In this document: in pieces, positions 41,715 to 49,848 of the stretch
Layout: each line of letters opens with the position of its first letter
Position numbering within the stretch: position 1 is the stretch's first letter
From: an uncultured bacterium
GTDB taxonomy: Bacteria; Verrucomicrobiota; Verrucomicrobiia; Verrucomicrobiales; Akkermansiaceae
Assembly: GCA_945947905.1 (NCBI GenBank)
Contig: CAMEZO010000001.1
Span: forward strand, 1-64,000
Direction of reading: 5' to 3'
DNA length: 64,000 bases
Notes under the pieces: generated by a model
Database searches by the model: none
Told to the model about the DNA's origin: nothing
Seen by the model: only the letters and a program-made list of their open reading frames with translations
Program-made: the position numbers and the translations under genes

Positions 41715-44021
41715 CTATTGCTCCTTCTTTTGTTTATTCTTCTCGATTTGCTCATGAATACGGGTGGAAACCGTCTGTTGCACGGCCCCGAACACCCGAG
41801 CGTTATTCTTGTTATCCAACACCACGGCCGCACCGGCGCCGGAAGCCACGTGCGTATTGTTACCATCGCTCAGCGTCACCCGACGGCCGCTGAGGCGCTT
41901 GGTACCGGTCGCCGCATCCGCCACCAGCAGGTCACCCGTGCCGCGCAACAAGCGCCCATCGCCGGAGCGGCCGGCCACAGCCACGCGATCCTCCGCGCGC
42001 AGGGTCAGCAGACCGCCCCACTCATCATCCTTAGCCGGACGCGGATTCAGCGTCATGCGCACCTTGCCCTCGCACTGCATGGAGCCTCGGGACGTGCGGG
42101 CCGTACAGCCCTCATCCGTCGCCACACTCTCCACGCCGACGTAGTTAAAGTTAGCAGCCGCCACTTGTTGTTGGGAGCTAGCCGGTTTCGCCTCCCCCTC
42201 CGCCAAGTGCAGGGTAATCTTCCCCCGGCTCGTCACGATGGCCTGCGGGGCATGCAGCTCCGAGAGCGGGCCGCCCACGAAGGTGCGGTCAGCTCGGGTC
42301 AACACAGCGGACTCCGTGCAGGTGAAGACACTCTCCCCCTGCTCCTGCTGCATGCGCATGGTAATGCGGTCGCCCGTCAGGTGCACATCCCCCGACTGTG
42401 CGCAGTCGATAACAGACTCCGCTGCATCGGAAACAGCCTCGGCACGGGCCCCGCGATACGCCGCCACGGCAGCCTTCCCCGGCAGACTCCGTACACGCAG
42501 CGTGCCGGCCTCCAGATCCGCCGCCATCTCCTCGCCGCGCAGACAACCGGTATCACCCGTCTCCGGGTCCGCGTAGTCCGCCTGCACCTCCTGCACGGCA
42601 TGCAGGCGCACGGGGTCGCCGTAGCCCAGCAGGGCCAGGTTCAGGTTACCCACCTCGGCACGCGGAGGCACCTTCTGCGCACCGGGACGCAGGGTGAGCA
42701 CAGCCGCCCCCAGGCAGCGGAAAGTACCGGCCGCATCTTTCATATAAAAGCCCTCCTCTGCGCGGATGCACCCATCCGCCGCCGTGAAGACCAAGGGCCC
42801 CGCTGCGCGGAAGCTCCCCGGCGCGGGCTGTTGCCCTTCCTTCCCCGGGCGCACATAAGAGCCGTGCACCACCTCGCCTCGCAATAACAGATCGCCGTTC
42901 GGCTGCAAACAAATACTCTCGTCGGCGAACACCGTACTCTCTCCGCCGTAGCAGAGCGAGCAGTTCCTGCGGAGCTCCACCATACCGGGCTCGGCGCGAT
43001 AAACCAGCTCCTGCCCGCGGGCATCCACCGTGCCGCGTTTATCCGTGCCTTGCATGGTGAGCTGCACCTCCCCCCGCGCCACGGCATGCCGCACGCCGTC
43101 CAAGCGGGTTCCCAGCAGTCGGCTCATGAAGCCGTCCCGAGGCGCCTCCTGTTCCTCCGCCGGGGAAAGGAAGACACAGAGGGACTCTGTGCAGTGCAGG
43201 GAGCCATCCGCCGTACGCATCTGCACCTCCCCGCGGCTCGTCACGCAATGCTCCGTCCCGTGGTAATAAAGCGTGCCCTCCGCCAGCAGAGAACCGGGGC
43301 GTCCCTCTTTATCTACCCACGACATGGAAATTTTGCCGCCCGTCACCGTCACATTCCCCGCCTCATCCGCCAGCAGCGCGGCCTGCCCGTCCTTAGGCTC
43401 CACATGCAGTTCCGTGTCCCCGCGCTTCAGGTCGATGCGCTCGGTCGATTGAAGGTAAATTTGGTTTCGCTCCGCACTGACGAAAGCAAACTGCGTCACG
43501 GCCTCGGTCGGCGGCTCTTCGGCGGTCGGCTTCTTCTCCGTCTCCGGCGGTGCTTCCGGAGTCGCCGGAGACTTGGCTGCAGCCTCGTCGGGACGCTGTA
43601 TGCGATCCTGCACACCCTCCTTCGCATTGTCAACCTGCTGCTTGCGGAACTCGACGATCAGGAGCTGCGAGGCATGCAGCTTCAGCCGAGGATCCTGCAC
43701 GCGCACGTTGTCCGAATACGCCACCAATCGGTGTTCCGCATCGAACAGGACCCCGCCGTCGCTCAGCACCACGCTCTCGCCCTCGGCCGGCGGGACCATC
43801 TCGGCGGGGGCGCGATCCCCGGTCGAGTTCTCCACGGGCTCCGGCTTGCCGAGGAACTGCAGCGCGGGGAGCACCAGACTGCGGTCCTGGGCCAGCCCCT
43901 CCATGATACCGAGACTGCGCTGCAGGGCCGACTCCAACCACGGGGCCTCCGGCAGGGGAGCGGGTTCCGCGCCCCAGGCTGCGGCCAATGCCGCAGGAAT
44001 CAGGCAAAGGGCCTTCCTCAT
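41715..44021 (-). CDS. Very large OstA/LptA-like periplasmic LPS-transport protein
   Basis: A 768-residue protein with a signal peptide (MRKALCLIPAALAAAWGAEP). Several segments look like OstA/LptA beta-jellyroll strands, for example GVLFDAEHRLVAYSDNVRV, LKLHASQLLIVEF, GEVQMRTADGSLHC and RSGDGRLLRGTGDLLV. LptA is normally about 185 residues with one jellyroll, and LptD has one jellyroll plus a beta barrel; here there seem to be several jellyroll-like units and a Lys-rich end but no barrel. It lies between lptC-like and lptB genes, overlapping the former by 4 bp, which supports a role as the periplasmic LPS bridge. Domain number is an estimate. Confidence 0.75.
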   Translation of the reverse strand: MRKALCLIPAALAAAWGAEPAPLPEAPWLESALQRSLGIMEGLAQDRSLVLPALQFLGKPEPVENSTGDRAPAEMVPPAEGESVVLSDGGVLFDAEHRLVAYSDNVRVQDPRLKLHASQLLIVEFRKQQVDNAKEGVQDRIQRPDEAAAKSPATPEAPPETEKKPTAEEPPTEAVTQFAFVSAERNQIYLQSTERIDLKRGDTELHVEPKDGQAALLADEAGNVTVTGGKISMSWVDKEGRPGSLLAEGTLYYHGTEHCVTSRGEVQMRTADGSLHCTESLCVFLSPAEEQEAPRDGFMSRLLGTRLDGVRHAVARGEVQLTMQGTDKRGTVDARGQELVYRAEPGMVELRRNCSLCYGGESTVFADESICLQPNGDLLLRGEVVHGSYVRPGKEGQQPAPGSFRAAGPLVFTAADGCIRAEEGFYMKDAAGTFRCLGAAVLTLRPGAQKVPPRAEVGNLNLALLGYGDPVRLHAVQEVQADYADPETGDTGCLRGEEMAADLEAGTLRVRSLPGKAAVAAYRGARAEAVSDAAESVIDCAQSGDVHLTGDRITMRMQQEQGESVFTCTESAVLTRADRTFVGGPLSELHAPQAIVTSRGKITLHLAEGEAKPASSQQQVAAANFNYVGVESVATDEGCTARTSRGSMQCEGKVRMTLNPRPAKDDEWGGLLTLRAEDRVAVAGRSGDGRLLRGTGDLLVADAATGTKRLSGRRVTLSDGNNTHVASGAGAAVVLDNKNNARVFGAVQQTVSTRIHEQIEKNKQKKEQ

Positions 44022-44488
44022 TTTTTCCGTTGCGGGTTAAAAGTTTCCGATGAAATCACGGTGCGTACCGGCCCCGGCACATAACCGATCTTGCGCTCCA
44101 TGCTGAACACAATCCCCTTGCCTTCAACCCGGAAACGCGAGTCCTGCACGGTAACGGGCATATCCGTCATCACCACGCGACGCCGGAAGCAGTACTGAGC
44201 CGCCGGGGCGGAGATGCGGGTCGGGTGTTCGGGGTCGTCCCCGATAAGACGCGCATCGATGACGTGCATGCTCACCCGGGAGCGCGAGTCAACCCGCAGT
44301 CTATCCGCCTTCAGCAGGGAGGTGAGCTTGTGATCACCGTAACGCGGCATGGTGATATTGCGCACCACGGTACCCACCGGCAGCACCTGCAAGCCCGGGA
44401 ACTCGCCCTCCGGCGGCACCCCCACCTTAGACTGCGCACCCACGGGGGCGGCAGCCAAGCAGGCGCACAGGATCAAAGCACATCGCAT
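44018..44488 (-). CDS. LptC-like LPS export protein
   Basis: A 156-residue protein with an N-terminal hydrophobic segment (ALILCACLAAAPVGA) that may be a signal peptide rather than the stable anchor usual for LptC. The rest is beta-rich: ADRLRVDSRSRVSMHVIDARLI, ISAPAAQYCF and VTVQDSRFRVEGKGIVFS fit the LptC/OstA jellyroll pattern. Its stop codon overlaps the start of the large OstA-like gene (ATGA), and kdsA ends 14 bp upstream. Context and pattern make an LPS-transport role likely; whether it corresponds to LptC or a small LptA is open. Confidence 0.7.
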   Translation of the reverse strand: MRCALILCACLAAAPVGAQSKVGVPPEGEFPGLQVLPVGTVVRNITMPRYGDHKLTSLLKADRLRVDSRSRVSMHVIDARLIGDDPEHPTRISAPAAQYCFRRRVVMTDMPVTVQDSRFRVEGKGIVFSMERKIGYVPGPVRTVISSETFNPQRKK

Positions 44489-44502
44489 GAGCGGAAACGG
44501 GC

Positions 44503-45321
44503 TTACACCAACTCGTCGAAGGCCGCGCGCACCCGTTGCAGGTTGGTGAGCACCTTCTCCAAGTCGCGCAGGTAAATCTGGTTCGGGCCGTCGCTCATGG
44601 CGTGGTCCGGGTCCTTGTGCACCTCCATGAACACGCCGTCCACGCCCACGGCCATCGCGGCATTGGCCAGCACGGGGGCCAGCTCGCGGTCCCCGCCGGT
44701 AGCGCCGCCCAACCCACCGGGTCGCTGCACGGAGTGCGTGGCATCGAACACCACGGGGCAGCCGAATTTCTTCATCCAGTACATGCCGCGCATATCCACC
44801 ACCAAGTTGTTATATCCGAAGCTGGTGCCGCGCTCGCAGAGCATGAAATGCTCACAGCCGAAGGCCTCCATCTTCTCGCAGATGTTCATGCAATCCCAAG
44901 GTGCCAGGAACTGCCCTTTCTTGATGTTCACGGGGCGTCCCGTCTTGGCGCAGGCCTCCAGCAGGTCACTCTGGCGGCAGAGGAAAGCCGGAACCTGCAG
45001 CAGGTCCACATAGCGGCCTGCGTACTCCGCCTGGTCCTCGGTGTGCACGTCCGTCACCACGGGGATTTTCAGTTCCTCCCCGATTTCTGCCAAAATGCGG
45101 CAGCCCTCGCGAATTCCCGGGCCGCGGAAGCTCTTCACATTGGTGCGGTTCGCCTTATCGTAGGAGGCCTTGAAAATGAAGGGAACCTGAAGCCGCGTGC
45201 AGATATCCTTAATGCTGCGCGCCATCTCCCAAGCGAATTCCTCACTCTCCAGCGAGCAAGGGCCGAGAATATAAAACGGCTTTTTGCCGCCGATTTCTAC
45301 ATTTTGAATGGTGAAAGACAT
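44503..45321 (-). CDS. kdsA: 2-dehydro-3-deoxyphosphooctonate aldolase (KDO-8-P synthase)
   Basis: A 272-residue enzyme that condenses phosphoenolpyruvate with arabinose 5-phosphate to KDO 8-phosphate, needed for the LPS inner core. Recognisable segments are FYILGPCSLES, FKASYDKANRTN, FRGPGIREG, VVTDVHTEDQAE, LQVPAFLCRQSDLL, NIKKGQFLAPWD, CERGTSFGYNNLVVDMR and VFDATHSVQRPGG. Length is normal (about 275-284). It is the first gene of the operon that continues with the LPS export genes, linking KDO synthesis to LPS transport. Confidence 0.97.
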   Translation of the reverse strand: MSFTIQNVEIGGKKPFYILGPCSLESEEFAWEMARSIKDICTRLQVPFIFKASYDKANRTNVKSFRGPGIREGCRILAEIGEELKIPVVTDVHTEDQAEYAGRYVDLLQVPAFLCRQSDLLEACAKTGRPVNIKKGQFLAPWDCMNICEKMEAFGCEHFMLCERGTSFGYNNLVVDMRGMYWMKKFGCPVVFDATHSVQRPGGLGGATGGDRELAPVLANAAMAVGVDGVFMEVHKDPDHAMSDGPNQIYLRDLEKVLTNLQRVRAAFDELV

Positions 45322-45341
45322 AATATCGGTGGATTGTGCTG

Positions 45342-45372
45342 ATACTATGCCACATCCGACCGCCTATGTCAA
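45342..45372 (-). promoter_or_regulatory. Probable promoter of the kdsA-lpt operon
   Basis: TTGACA (45367-45372) with candidate -10 sequences CATAGT at 17 bp or TAGTAT (45342-45347) at 19 bp. The leader to the ATG at 45321 is about 15 nt. Confidence 0.5.
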
Positions 45373-45783
45373 TGAGATTCCGTACCCCATCGGCAAAATT
45401 TTCGCACCAATCGCCCGGAACTCTACCGCTTCCCCCTGCGACAAGCCCTCGCCCAAAGCGCGAAAATCATGCACGGATACCTCCTTCTTTTTTTGAAAAG
45501 GAATCCAAAGGCCCCTGTTTCACCACGCAAGGATAACAATTCATCCACATAACCAAAACATCGCCCATCCTCTTACCTGGTGTTCTTTTAGGCAGGAAAC
45601 GAAGGATCAGGCGGTTCGCGTTTTCGAAACCGTTTTATCTTTCATCAACAAGATATATTCAGGACGAGTTTGACGTTCCGTGAGAACCGGTAAGACTCCC
45701 TCTGTACCTCGGGGTCCGACGATTGTGTCCATTTCACCTGATTTGACGGATCACCGAAATTACCACCTCCACCGGATCGATGT

Positions 45784-45946
45784 CAGCATTCGCAATGCTG
45801 TAGTCAAGCCATATGTTCGAAAAACGTTGAAGAATCAGGATTCTCCGGTTTCGCTACTAATCGGGCCGAATAATGAGCCTCTTCATAAGACGTTGAGTCT
45901 CAACGTCTTATGCATTAAAACGCCTACAGCATTGCGAATGCTGTAG
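45784..45946. repeat. Cluster of perfect palindromes upstream of the acyltransferase remnant
   Basis: Three elements: CAGCATT-CGC-AATGCTG (45784-45800); a 14-bp-arm palindrome CATAAGACGTTGAG-T-CTCAACGTCTTATG (45884-45912); and CTACAGCATT-GCG-AATGCTGTAG (45924-45946). The first and third are nearly the same sequence with the 3-nt centre inverted (CGC versus GCG). The third overlaps the -10 of the acyltransferase gene. Confidence 0.9.
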
Positions 45947-45949
45947 ACT
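45944..45949 (+). promoter_or_regulatory. -10 element of the acyltransferase remnant
   Basis: TAGACT with 6 nt (CTCCCC) to the ATG at 45956. It overlaps the end of a 10-bp-arm palindrome, which might block or regulate it. Confidence 0.45.
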
Positions 45950-45955
45950 CTCCCC

Positions 45956-46650
45956 ATGAGTCCGTGTATAAAACAGGATAGAGTGGAGTGGATGGATGTA
46001 CTGAAGGGGTTGGCCATTGTGCTGGTCGTGCTGGGGCACATCAGTTACAAATGTCCCCACCTGAAAGAGTTTATTTACTCATTCCATATGCCGCTGTTTT
46101 TTACCCTGGCCGGCTGTGCGGCCCACCTTTCAATGCAGCGCAGCAGTATCGGACAGTTCATACGAAAGCGTATGATCGGGATCATGGTCCCCTATGTTGT
46201 CTGGCTTTTGTGTTCGCCTTTGCTATTCGGTTACGCAGACAGCTGGCGAAACTACAATTTGACGGACTCATTGCACTGCATCATCACCGGTAACGTGGCC
46301 TGCTGGTTCCTCATCTGTCTCTTTACTCTGCAGGTGTACTATGCCCTCTACATATGGCTGAGCAGGAAATTCAGGAACGCGTGGGCCGGGGTACTGTTTG
46401 CCTTCTTCCTCTACGTTGTCTCTTTTATTCTTCACCGCCGGTGGGGCTGGATACTGGGCAGTGCCAGCCTGCAGACCTGCCGATCATCGGCGGTGGGAAC
46501 TCGGTCATGACCGCCCTGGCGTTGGGAACTCTATCTATTCTCATTTGCTATGTGTGCATTCTCCTTGAGAAAATCCTTATGCTCTCCCCTCTGACTGCGC
46601 TCATCTTCTTGGGTAAAATGAACCGCAGGATGACGACAAGTCCGAGATAA
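45956..46650 (+). pseudogene. Broken acyltransferase 3 (OafA/WecH-like) gene
   Basis: The start is intact and typical: EWMDVLKGLAIVLVVLGH, then FIYSFHMPLFFTLAG and RMIGIMVPYVVWLL. This family of about 330-350-residue polytopic enzymes O-acetylates or succinylates sugars. Here the first frame stops at 46510 after 184 residues. A second frame continues plausibly from about 46470 (ADLPIIGGGNSVMTALALGTL, LSPLTALIFLGK) and ends at 46650, without the terminal part and conserved final histidine region. The combined length is about 230 residues, so there is a frameshift and probably also an internal and a 3' deletion. The SNF2 gene promoter begins directly after. Confidence 0.75.
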
Positions 46651-46653
46651 GGC

Positions 46654-46682
46654 TTGGCAAAAGGGGTGTAGGCAGGTAGAAT
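46654..46682 (+). promoter_or_regulatory. SNF2 helicase promoter, leaderless GTG start
   Basis: TTGGCA (46654-46659), 17-bp spacer, TAGAAT (46677-46682), then 6 nt (GGGGGA) to a GTG start at 46689. Confidence 0.8.
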
Positions 46683-46688
46683 GGGGGA

Positions 46689-49364
46689 GTGGAGATCCGG
46701 TTGAGAGTTGAGGAGGACGGGGGGGCAAGTATTGAGCCGAGGGGGTGTGCGCCCCGCTTGGAGCGGGCCTTTGCAGCCTCGGTCGGGGCGGGGATGCTGG
46801 ATTTGCTGAGATTCGGGGTACCGATGGGAGCGGCACCGGTGCTGCAGTGGCTGCGGGATAAGGCAAGAGAGCGCCTGATGCGCTATCTACGCGCAGCCGG
46901 AAGGGGTGAGGAAGCCGCGGCCGTGCTCCCCCCGACGGCCGAGGAGGCGGCAGCCTGGACGGAAGCGATGCCTCCCTTGGCGGGGCAGGAGATGAGCGCA
47001 GGGCTGCTGGTCCGATGGTTCGGGAGCCTGGCCCCGGCTTTGGCACGCGCGGCGGAGAAGGAATGCTGTACCCCCGTGGAATGGCTCGGCAAACTGGGCG
47101 AGGGATGGCAGCAGCTGGGGCGCCTGTGCTTTCACTTGGCAGAAAATGCCGGTGAGGATGCACAGAATCGCCCCTTCGCCTTCTTGGCAACCTTCGTACA
47201 CAAGGTAGGCCCGGACGATAAGCCCCGCCACGCCCCCTTGGGATTGGCCGCGCGCCTTCTTGCCAATGACCATGCCGCCTTGAGCGACCTGCTGCGCCCC
47301 CTGAGACAATTAGCGGCTGAAGATGGATTCTGGTCTCAGGTGATCAACAGCGGGGACGTCTATAAACCCTGTGCTTGGGGACCGCAGCAAGCCTACGCCC
47401 TGCTGGAGGGCATGCCGCGTCTCGAGGCGGCAGGAATCGAGGTGCGCATGGTCAACCTGTGGAAAACCCGCCCACCCAAGGCTGAACTGGTCGTTACCAT
47501 GGACACCGACGACGGGGGCGGAAAACCCGACGGCGCACCATCTGTTAACATCAACTCCCTGGTACGCTTTGTGCCGCAGATTGCCCTGGGAGACCGTTAC
47601 CTGACCGATGAAGAGGTGGAACAGCTCCTGGCCGGAGACGACGGCCTAGTCCGCTTCCGCGGTGAGTGGGTGAGACTGAACCGCGAGCGCCTGGTGTGCC
47701 TGATGGAGAGCTGGCGCCGCGCCACACGCATGGCAGCCGGCGGAATTCCCCTGCTGACGGGTCTGCGCTATCTGCTGGGCAAACGCAGCGAGGCCCTGCC
47801 CCCGTTACCACCCCCGGAAGACGGACTGCGCTTAAAACTCGGAGAGCGCCTGACCCTCGCCCTCAGCAACCTGCACTTCGGCAATATCCGCCCGCTGTTA
47901 CCCGACGCTCTGCACCGCACCCTGCGACACTACCAAGAGGAGGGCGTGCGCTTTCTGCTGAACGTCACGGAAAGCGGCTTCGGGGCCTGCCTGGCCGATG
48001 ACATGGGCTTGGGCAAAACCCTGCAGGTCATCAGCTGGCTGGTGCACCTGCACGGAGCCCGCGAGCTGGACCACGGAGCCGCCTTGGTGGTGGCCCCGGC
48101 CTCCCTGATTACCAACTGGCAGGATGAGCTGAACCGCTTTGCCCCGCAGCTCCGAACCCTGATTCTGCACCCCTATGCCCTGAGCCGCACGGAAGTCGAC
48201 ACCCTACATCGCACCCCGGAGAAGCTCCTGGCCCGGGCACATGTTGCCCTGACAACCTACGGCATGGTGACACGCCTCGAGCGCCTCCCACGCTGCCCCC
48301 TCCCTGCCCTGGTTCTCGACGAAGCACAGGCCATCAAGAACGCCGGCTCACAGCGCACACAAGCGGTACTCCGCCTGCAAGCCTCGGCTCGGCGGCGCGT
48401 GGCCCTGACCGGCACCCCTGTGGAGAACTCTCTGATGGAACTGCACAGCCTCTTCAGCTTTCTGACCCCCGGACTGCTGGGCAACGAGAAGGAATTTGCC
48501 ACCATGGTGCGGGAGATGGGGAGCGACTACACCCCCCTGCGGCGCTTGGTACGCCCCTTCATGCTGCGCAGACTGAAGAGCGACCCCGCACTCCTGCCGG
48601 AGCTTCCCCCCAAAACCGAGCAAGCCGCTTATTGCCTGCTTACCCCTGAACAAACCCGCCTCTACGCCCGCGAAGTCGACAACCTGCGCGCTGTCCTTGC
48701 CGAACCGGACCCGCAAACGCGACTGGCCCTCGTTTTACCCATTCTGGGCAAATTCAAGCAAATCTGCAACCACCCCGCCCAGTACCTGGGGGAAAACTAC
48801 TACGACCCGGAAAAAAGCGGCAAAATGCAACGTCTGGGCCACCTGGCAAAAAACATCGCCGCCGCGGGAGACTGCTGCCTGGTGTTTACCCAATACCGCA
48901 GCATCATCGAGCCCCTGCACGACTACCTGGAAGGCATCTTCGGCTCGCCCGGACTCTGCCTGCACGGCGGCACCGGACTGGAAGAACGACGAGCCATGGT
49001 GGAAGCCTTCCGAGACCCGCGCGGCCCCCGATTCTTCATTCTCTCCCTGCGCGCCGGCGGCACAGGCCTCACCCTCACCCGAGCCCGCCACGTCATCCAC
49101 TTCGACCGCTGGTGGAACCCGGCCGTGGAGAACCAAGCCAGCGACCGCGCCTACCGCATCGGGCAAAAAAATCCCGTCGTTGTTCACCCTCTCATCTGCC
49201 GTGGTACTATCGAGGAAAACATCCACCGCATGATTGAGCGGAAGAAAGCCCTCGCCGACGCCCTGTTATCCGGCGGACTGGAAAAACTGCTGCTGAACCT
49301 CTCGACAGAGGAGATTCTGGGGATGGTAGGCGCCCCCATGAACGGCGCAGAGTGTTCATTTTGA
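46689..49364 (+). CDS. SNF2/Rad54-family DEAD-like helicase
   Basis: An 891-residue Swi2/Snf2 ATPase that translocates on double-stranded DNA or remodels nucleoprotein. An N-terminal region of about 400 residues has no clear domain. The ATPase core follows: RHYQEEGVRFLLN, Walker A LADDMGLGKTLQVISWL, Walker B VLDEAQAIKN, ALTGTPVENSLMELHSLF. The second RecA lobe has FTQYRSII, SLRAGGTGLTLTRA, FDRWWNPAVENQASDRAYRIGQ. This matches bacterial HepA/RapA-like and YwqA-type proteins. The GTG start is chosen because the promoter -10 ends 6 nt before it. A hairpin with a short T run follows the stop. Confidence 0.92.
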   Translation: MEIRLRVEEDGGASIEPRGCAPRLERAFAASVGAGMLDLLRFGVPMGAAPVLQWLRDKARERLMRYLRAAGRGEEAAAVLPPTAEEAAAWTEAMPPLAGQEMSAGLLVRWFGSLAPALARAAEKECCTPVEWLGKLGEGWQQLGRLCFHLAENAGEDAQNRPFAFLATFVHKVGPDDKPRHAPLGLAARLLANDHAALSDLLRPLRQLAAEDGFWSQVINSGDVYKPCAWGPQQAYALLEGMPRLEAAGIEVRMVNLWKTRPPKAELVVTMDTDDGGGKPDGAPSVNINSLVRFVPQIALGDRYLTDEEVEQLLAGDDGLVRFRGEWVRLNRERLVCLMESWRRATRMAAGGIPLLTGLRYLLGKRSEALPPLPPPEDGLRLKLGERLTLALSNLHFGNIRPLLPDALHRTLRHYQEEGVRFLLNVTESGFGACLADDMGLGKTLQVISWLVHLHGARELDHGAALVVAPASLITNWQDELNRFAPQLRTLILHPYALSRTEVDTLHRTPEKLLARAHVALTTYGMVTRLERLPRCPLPALVLDEAQAIKNAGSQRTQAVLRLQASARRRVALTGTPVENSLMELHSLFSFLTPGLLGNEKEFATMVREMGSDYTPLRRLVRPFMLRRLKSDPALLPELPPKTEQAAYCLLTPEQTRLYAREVDNLRAVLAEPDPQTRLALVLPILGKFKQICNHPAQYLGENYYDPEKSGKMQRLGHLAKNIAAAGDCCLVFTQYRSIIEPLHDYLEGIFGSPGLCLHGGTGLEERRAMVEAFRDPRGPRFFILSLRAGGTGLTLTRARHVIHFDRWWNPAVENQASDRAYRIGQKNPVVVHPLICRGTIEENIHRMIERKKALADALLSGGLEKLLLNLSTEEILGMVGAPMNGAECSF

Positions 49365-49397
49365 GACCGGGTGGTCAAATTTTATTAACCACCTCCC

Positions 49398-49416
49398 ATC
49401 CCCGAATGGGGATTTT
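49398..49416 (+). terminator. Short hairpin after the SNF2 gene
   Basis: ATCCCC (49398-49403) pairs with GGGGAT (49408-49413), followed by TTT. It separates the SNF2 gene from the sigma-54 promoter downstream. Confidence 0.55.
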
Positions 49417-49472
49417 CATCCCAAAAGGGACTAAAATCGGCTCTAATCCGCGTTTTTCGGGCTATTTTGGAA

Positions 49473-49490
49473 TTGGCACGGAATTTGCAC
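49473..49490 (+). promoter_or_regulatory. Near-perfect sigma-54 (RpoN) promoter
   Basis: TTGGCACGGAATTTGCAC matches the sigma-54 consensus YTGGCACGrNNNTTGCW at every defined position. The -24 GG is at 49475-49476 and the -12 GC at 49487-49488, the required 12-bp offset. Transcription should start near 49500, about 32 nt before the ATG of the small gene at 49532. Such promoters need an AAA+ enhancer-binding activator, none of which is in the window. Confidence 0.8.
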
Positions 49491-49531
49491 AAAAGGAAGC
49501 AGCGAGGCGAACAAACTCGCGACTCACTATT

Positions 49532-49834
49532 ATGGCTAAGATCTACAAATACGATTTCGAGAAACTGCAGAGGGCCCTTCGCAAGATGAGCGAGGAGGCC
49601 CGCGCGGACCTGCTGATGGACATCATCGACCTGCAGCTTCCTGCCCTGCAGGAATGCAGCGACGTCGACCCGGATGACGAGCCGCTCCTCAACTCACTGT
49701 CCATGGTGATTGAGGAATCATGCATCACCATCCACCTCAACGTTTGCTTCCCCATGTCGGGGCTGCTGAACCTGGAGGCCGATCTGGAGCTGACCCCCGC
49801 AGGGCAAAGCAGATGGTGCAACCTGTCCGCCTAG
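49532..49834 (+). CDS. Small acidic protein behind a sigma-54 promoter, function unknown
   Basis: A 100-residue soluble protein that I do not recognise. The N-terminal half is helical and charged (YDFEKLQRALRKMSEEARADLL), with a Leu-rich helix (MDIIDLQLPALQ) and an acidic turn (DVDPDDEP). The C-terminal half alternates hydrophobic residues (SMVIEESCITIHLNVCFPM, LNLEADLEL) and is probably a beta-sheet. I chose MAKIYKYDF at 49532 as start because the frame before it runs through the terminator and the sigma-54 promoter. It is convergent with the methyltransferase gene. Its regulation by sigma-54 suggests a condition-specific role such as nitrogen or envelope stress, which is inference. Confidence 0.75.
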   Translation: MAKIYKYDFEKLQRALRKMSEEARADLLMDIIDLQLPALQECSDVDPDDEPLLNSLSMVIEESCITIHLNVCFPMSGLLNLEADLELTPAGQSRWCNLSA

Positions 49835-49848
49835 CGAAGCCCGGGGCG

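Larger units (their letters stand above)
45322..45955. other. Gene-poor spacer between kdsA and the broken acyltransferase
   Basis: About 630 bases without a convincing gene. The right part is more AT-rich and palindrome-dense. The left end holds the kdsA promoter. An open frame at 45680-45946 exists but has no ribosome site, no promoter and no recognisable composition. No tRNA or small RNA structure is evident apart from the palindromes listed separately. It looks like decayed sequence or the scar of a lost element. Confidence 0.7.

Noticed and set aside
45884-45912. 29-bp palindrome as a Rho-independent terminator
   Set aside because: It is AT-balanced with almost no loop and no T tract; it is better seen as a protein-binding or recombination site.
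45680-45946. 88-codon open frame in the spacer after kdsA
   Set aside because: It crosses the palindrome cluster, lacks promoter and ribosome site and shows no protein-like pattern.
45322-45955. tRNA or small structured RNA in the largest gene-free spacer
   Set aside because: No acceptor stem, T-loop GTTCGAATC or anticodon arrangement could be found; only the isolated palindromes.
46654-49364. SNF2 helicase as part of a DISARM- or Druantia-like defence system
   Set aside because: No methyltransferase, PLD nuclease or DUF1998-type partner is adjacent; the nearby methyltransferase at 49849 is a small-molecule type on the other strand.
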